Shown: positions 61,220 through 64,000 of the stretch, piece after piece
Layout: each line of letters opens with the position of its first letter
How positions within the stretch are numbered: position 1 is the first letter of the stretch
Source of the DNA: Streptomyces sp. DH41
GTDB lineage: Bacteria > Actinomycetota > Actinomycetes > Streptomycetales > Streptomycetaceae
DNA: 64,000 bases
Assembly: GCF_029813785.1 (NCBI RefSeq)
Contig: NZ_JARVKY010000008.1
Span: 124,001 to 188,000 of the forward strand
Direction: 5' to 3'
Translations under genes and position numbers: made by a program
Notes under the pieces: model-generated
The model's database searches: none
What the model was told of the DNA's origin: nothing
What the model saw: the letters and a program-made list of their open reading frames with translations, nothing else

Positions 61220-62353
61220 TCAGGGTGCGGGAACCTCCAGGACCAGCGCGGATCCCATCCCCCCGCCCGCGCACATGGCCGCGACACCCACTCCCCCGCC
61301 CCTGCGGCGCAGTTCGTGGACGAGGGTGACGATCATGCGGGTGCCGGTGGCCGCGACAGGGTGCCCGAGGGAGCAGCCGCTGCCGTTGACGTTCACGGTG
61401 TCCGGATCGAGGCCGAGGCGGTGGACGGCGGCGACGGCCACGGACGCGAAAGCCTCGTTGATCTCGAAGAGGTCGACGTCGGACACGGTGAGGCCCGCCC
61501 GTCCCAGTGCCTTCGGGATGGCCTGCACGGGGGTGAGGCCGGTCTCTGCGGGGTCGAGGGCGACGGAGGCCCAGGCGCGTACGGTGGCCAGGGCCGGCAG
61601 CCCGAGACCCGCGTCCGCCACCGCTACGGCGGCCGCCGCGTCGTTGGCGCCGCAGGCGTTTCCGGCGGTGATGGAGAAACCCTCGATCTCGGGGTGGAGC
61701 GGTTTGAGGGCGGCGAGGCGTTCCGCGCTGGTGTCGCGGCGCGGGTGTTCGTCCGCCTCGAAGGGGCCGTGTGCGGTGTCGACGGGCACGGTCTCGTCCT
61801 TGAAGCGCCCTTCGTCGAGGGCGCGCACGGCATTGCGGTGCGAGCGCAGCGCCCACGCGTCCATCTCCTCGCGACTGATCCCGGCTCGCACCGCGGTGTT
61901 CCAGCCCACCGTGATCGACATGTCGAGGTTGGGCGCGTCGGCCCGATCGGGGTGGGACGGCGGCACCCACGGCCCCTCGACATCCCGGAAGGACAGCTTG
62001 GGCGCGGTGGACGCGGAGTTGACGCCGCCGGCGAGGACCAGCCGGTCCATGCCGGCCCGTACCGAGGCGGCAGCGGTCTGCACCGCCGCCAGCCCTGCCG
62101 CGCAGTGGCGGTTCAGGGCGAGTCCGGGCACGTGCGGCAGTCCGGCGGTCAGCGCGGCGTGACGGGCGACGACTCCGCCGCCGTAGTGCGACTCGGCGAG
62201 GATCACGTCGTCCACCAGACCGGGATCGAGGCCCTCCACCACCGTCGCGACGATGCGGTCGGCGAGTTCGTGGGCTGTCGTGTCACGCAGGCTGCCCTTG
62301 AAGGCGGTGCCGATGGGGGTGCGCAGGGCGGCGACGAGCACGGCGTCAGGCAT
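61220..62353 (-). CDS. Acetyl-CoA acyltransferase (thiolase)
   Basis: 377 residues from ATG 62353; an open frame upstream belongs to the ligase region. Nucleophilic Cys in LALNRHCAAGLAAVQTAAA, His in GSGCSLGHPVAATGTRM and second Cys in VAAMCAGGGMGSALVLE, plus NEAFAS. Complete catalytic set; cleaves 3-ketoacyl-CoA at the end of beta-oxidation. Its start overlaps the ligase stop by 8 nt. Confidence 0.93.
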   Translation of the reverse strand: MPDAVLVAALRTPIGTAFKGSLRDTTAHELADRIVATVVEGLDPGLVDDVILAESHYGGGVVARHAALTAGLPHVPGLALNRHCAAGLAAVQTAAASVRAGMDRLVLAGGVNSASTAPKLSFRDVEGPWVPPSHPDRADAPNLDMSITVGWNTAVRAGISREEMDAWALRSHRNAVRALDEGRFKDETVPVDTAHGPFEADEHPRRDTSAERLAALKPLHPEIEGFSITAGNACGANDAAAAVAVADAGLGLPALATVRAWASVALDPAETGLTPVQAIPKALGRAGLTVSDVDLFEINEAFASVAVAAVHRLGLDPDTVNVNGSGCSLGHPVAATGTRMIVTLVHELRRRGGGVGVAAMCAGGGMGSALVLEVPAP

Positions 62354-63788
62354 CGGTGGTCTCCTCCGGTTCGGCGAGCTCGGCCACGAGGGTGCGGCGC
62401 AGCAGCTTGCCCGTGGCGGTGCGGGGCAGTTCGGAGCGGAAGACGACGGTGTCCGGGGTCTTCGAGGAACGCAGGCGGCGCTTGGCGAAGGACCGGATCT
62501 CCTCCGGGTCGCCCGCACCGACGAGGACCGCGACCAGCCGCTGCCCCCACTCGGGATCCGGCAGGCCAAGCACGGCGGCCTCCTCAATGCCCGGGTGCTG
62601 AAGCAGGACGTCCTCGATCTCGGCGGGGGCGATGTTCTCGCCACCCCGGATGATCGTGTCGTCCGCGCGGCCCTCGAGGAACAGGTAACCGTCCTCGTCC
62701 AGCCGCCCGCGGTCCCGGGTGGCGAACCATCCGTCTCCGTCACCGGAGTCATCCGTGCCCGCGTACTCGCCGGAGATCTGGGCGCCGCGCACGAAGACGA
62801 GCCCGGTGCCCCCCGGCTCCAGCGTCTTACCGTCCTCGTCACGGATCTCGACCTCGACGCCGGGCAGTGGCCGCCCCACCGAGCCCAGTCGTGCGTGGAC
62901 CGCCGGGTTCTCGGACGCTACCGCCCCCCAGTGGTCGTCGGGACCCAGCACACAGATCGATGAGGCGGTCTCCGTCAGCCCGTAGGCGTTGACGAAGCCG
63001 GTGTCCGGGAACTGACGCAGGGCCCGCTCGACCACGGGACGCGGGCAACGCGCGCCGCCGTAGGCGAGATTGCGCAGGGTCGGGGTCTCGGCCAGTGCTT
63101 CACCCAGTTCGACGGTCAGACGGGCCAGCATGGTCGGGACCACCATGGCGTGGGTGATGCCCTCGCGGCGTACCGTGGCCAGCCAGTCGGCCGGCTGGAA
63201 GACGCCTTGGTAGACGACGCGGCGTCCCGCGTACAGGTTCGTGAGCAGGTTCATCAGGCCGGCGACGTGGTACGGCGGCAGCGCCACCAGACTGGCGTCG
63301 CTCGGTTCCGCCGATCCGAAGTCCTGGGTGTTGAAGACGTAGGCGAGCAGGTGGCGGTGGCGGAGCAGGGCCGCCTTGGGGGCCGCCGTGGTGCCGCTGG
63401 TGTAGAGAACGACCGCGACGGCTTCCTGGTCCTGCGGAGCCGGCAGCCACTCGGCCTCCCCGGAAGCGGCCAGCAGCGCGTCGAGGTCGGCCGGGTTCAG
63501 CACCTCGGCACCGGGATGCCGGGCTATCAGCGCGCCCAGTTGCTCCTCACCGAGGCGGTAGTTGAGGGGGACGAAGGGAATTCCCGCCAGTGCGGCGCCG
63601 AACAGGGCGACCGGGTAAGCGAGGTGGTTGGGCCCCAGGTAGAGGACTGCGGTGCGGCCACGGAAGCGGTCGGCCGCGTGGCGCGCCAGGCGCTGGAGTT
63701 CGGCGGCGGAGAGCGTGCGGCCGCCTTCGGTGACGGCTGGCCGATCCTCCGCCGAGGCGGCCATTTCCAGGATCACGGCTATATTCAT
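62346..63788 (-). CDS. AMP-forming acyl-CoA ligase
   Basis: 480 residues, ATG 63788. P-loop YTSGTTAAPKAALLRHRHLL, NAYGLTETASSICVLGP, GWFATRDRGRLDEDGYLFLE, GGENIAPAEIEDVLL and catalytic Lys in LPRTATGKLLRRTL. All ANL-family motifs are present; length is slightly short. Activates the pathway's carboxylic acid to acyl-CoA. The ribosome binding site is AGGAGA, partly inside the palindrome at 63789. Confidence 0.92.
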   Translation of the reverse strand: MNIAVILEMAASAEDRPAVTEGGRTLSAAELQRLARHAADRFRGRTAVLYLGPNHLAYPVALFGAALAGIPFVPLNYRLGEEQLGALIARHPGAEVLNPADLDALLAASGEAEWLPAPQDQEAVAVVLYTSGTTAAPKAALLRHRHLLAYVFNTQDFGSAEPSDASLVALPPYHVAGLMNLLTNLYAGRRVVYQGVFQPADWLATVRREGITHAMVVPTMLARLTVELGEALAETPTLRNLAYGGARCPRPVVERALRQFPDTGFVNAYGLTETASSICVLGPDDHWGAVASENPAVHARLGSVGRPLPGVEVEIRDEDGKTLEPGGTGLVFVRGAQISGEYAGTDDSGDGDGWFATRDRGRLDEDGYLFLEGRADDTIIRGGENIAPAEIEDVLLQHPGIEEAAVLGLPDPEWGQRLVAVLVGAGDPEEIRSFAKRRLRSSKTPDTVVFRSELPRTATGKLLRRTLVAELAEPEETTDA

Positions 63789-63803
63789 GAGAACGTGATT
63801 CTC
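63789..63803. promoter_or_regulatory. Operator-like palindrome GAGAACGTGATTCTC
   Basis: Directly upstream of the ligase start, overlapping its ribosome binding site, and 39 bp before the SDR start. Perfect match to GAGAAY-NNN-ATTCTC; also seen at 48174 and 58009. Confidence 0.72.
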
Positions 63804-63841
63804 CTACACTCAGATCCACAGTCGCAAGAGGGGTGAATCCG

Positions 63842-64000
63842 ATGCACATCGACGGTTGCGCAGCCTTGGTGGTGGGTGGAGCGGGAGGGCTGGGCGAGGC
63901 CACGGTCCGGCGGCTGTGTGCCGCGGGCTCCCGGGTAGTGGTCGCCGACCTCGCCGACGACAGAGGCAAGGCCCTGGAGGCGGAACTGGGGGTGCGTTAC
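63842..64000 (+). CDS. Short-chain dehydrogenase (3' end outside window)
   Basis: ATG 63842 with GAGGGG at 63828-63833. The 53 visible residues contain the Rossmann motif VVGGAGGLGEATVRRLCAAG and the acidic NAD-preferring VVVADLADD. The start resembles type-2 3-hydroxyacyl-CoA dehydrogenases, which would supply the missing beta-oxidation step of the locus. Divergent from the ligase. Confidence 0.88.
   Translation, partial: MHIDGCAALVVGGAGGLGEATVRRLCAAGSRVVVADLADDRGKALEAELGVRY

Overview
The window is very GC-rich, with GTG/TTG starts, 4-base start/stop overlaps and repeated DUF317 proteins, a family known essentially from Streptomyces. It is best read as Streptomyces or a close relative: a mosaic of mobile DNA on the left and an accessory catabolic region on the right.

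Region 1 (1-20.7 kb) is part of an integrated conjugative element or plasmid, almost all on the plus strand in tightly packed small genes. It holds the end of a relaxase-like protein, a VirD4/TraG-type coupling ATPase, an XF1762-like protein, five DUF317 proteins, many small paralogous proteins of unknown function, a tryptophan synthase alpha-like protein, a PAPS-reductase-like protein coupled to a C5-cytosine DNA methyltransferase, and a DnaB N-domain protein without a motor. An IS110-family element (about 10.60-11.89 kb) has split one gene; the halves rejoin in frame. Several genes have a good ribosome binding site but a near-cognate codon (ATC, ACG, CTG, ATT, possibly GTA) where the start should be.

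Region 2 (20.87-33.34 kb) is a single predicted PD-(D/E)XK nuclease gene of the DUF5655 type, cut in two by an 11.6 kb insertion (about 21085-32661). Removing the insertion restores a 299-residue reading frame. The insertion carries a recombinase trio at its right end (two long tyrosine recombinases plus a broken third) and cargo: a CGNR zinc-finger regulator, an MFS transporter, an alpha/beta hydrolase, a FemAB/GNAT-like acyltransferase, a frameshifted luciferase-like flavin oxidoreductase and a copper amine oxidase.

Region 3 (33.5-44.6 kb) is accessory chromosome with much decay: a truncated tRNA-Arg, scraps of TetR and SDR genes, a Baeyer-Villiger monooxygenase divergent from an SMP-30-like lipoprotein, a TetR regulator, a frameshifted lipoprotein, a two-component system whose response regulator has an in-frame amber codon, an MMPL exporter, and a decayed plasmid gene.

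Region 4 (44.6-64 kb) starts with a secreted glycoside hydrolase and then forms a catabolic locus: Rieske oxygenase, P450 with its 3Fe-4S ferredoxin, amidohydrolase, branched-chain-amino-acid-type ABC importer, a pair of acyl-CoA dehydrogenase genes, thioesterase, thiolase, acyl-CoA ligase and an SDR. A 15-bp palindrome, GAGAAY-NNN-ATTCTC, lies in the three divergent promoter regions of this locus, and a near copy lies upstream of the glycoside hydrolase. I infer uptake, CoA activation, ring or side-chain hydroxylation and beta-oxidation of one hydrophobic carboxylic acid (terpenoid, steroid-like or aromatic; not determinable here) under one repressor outside the window.
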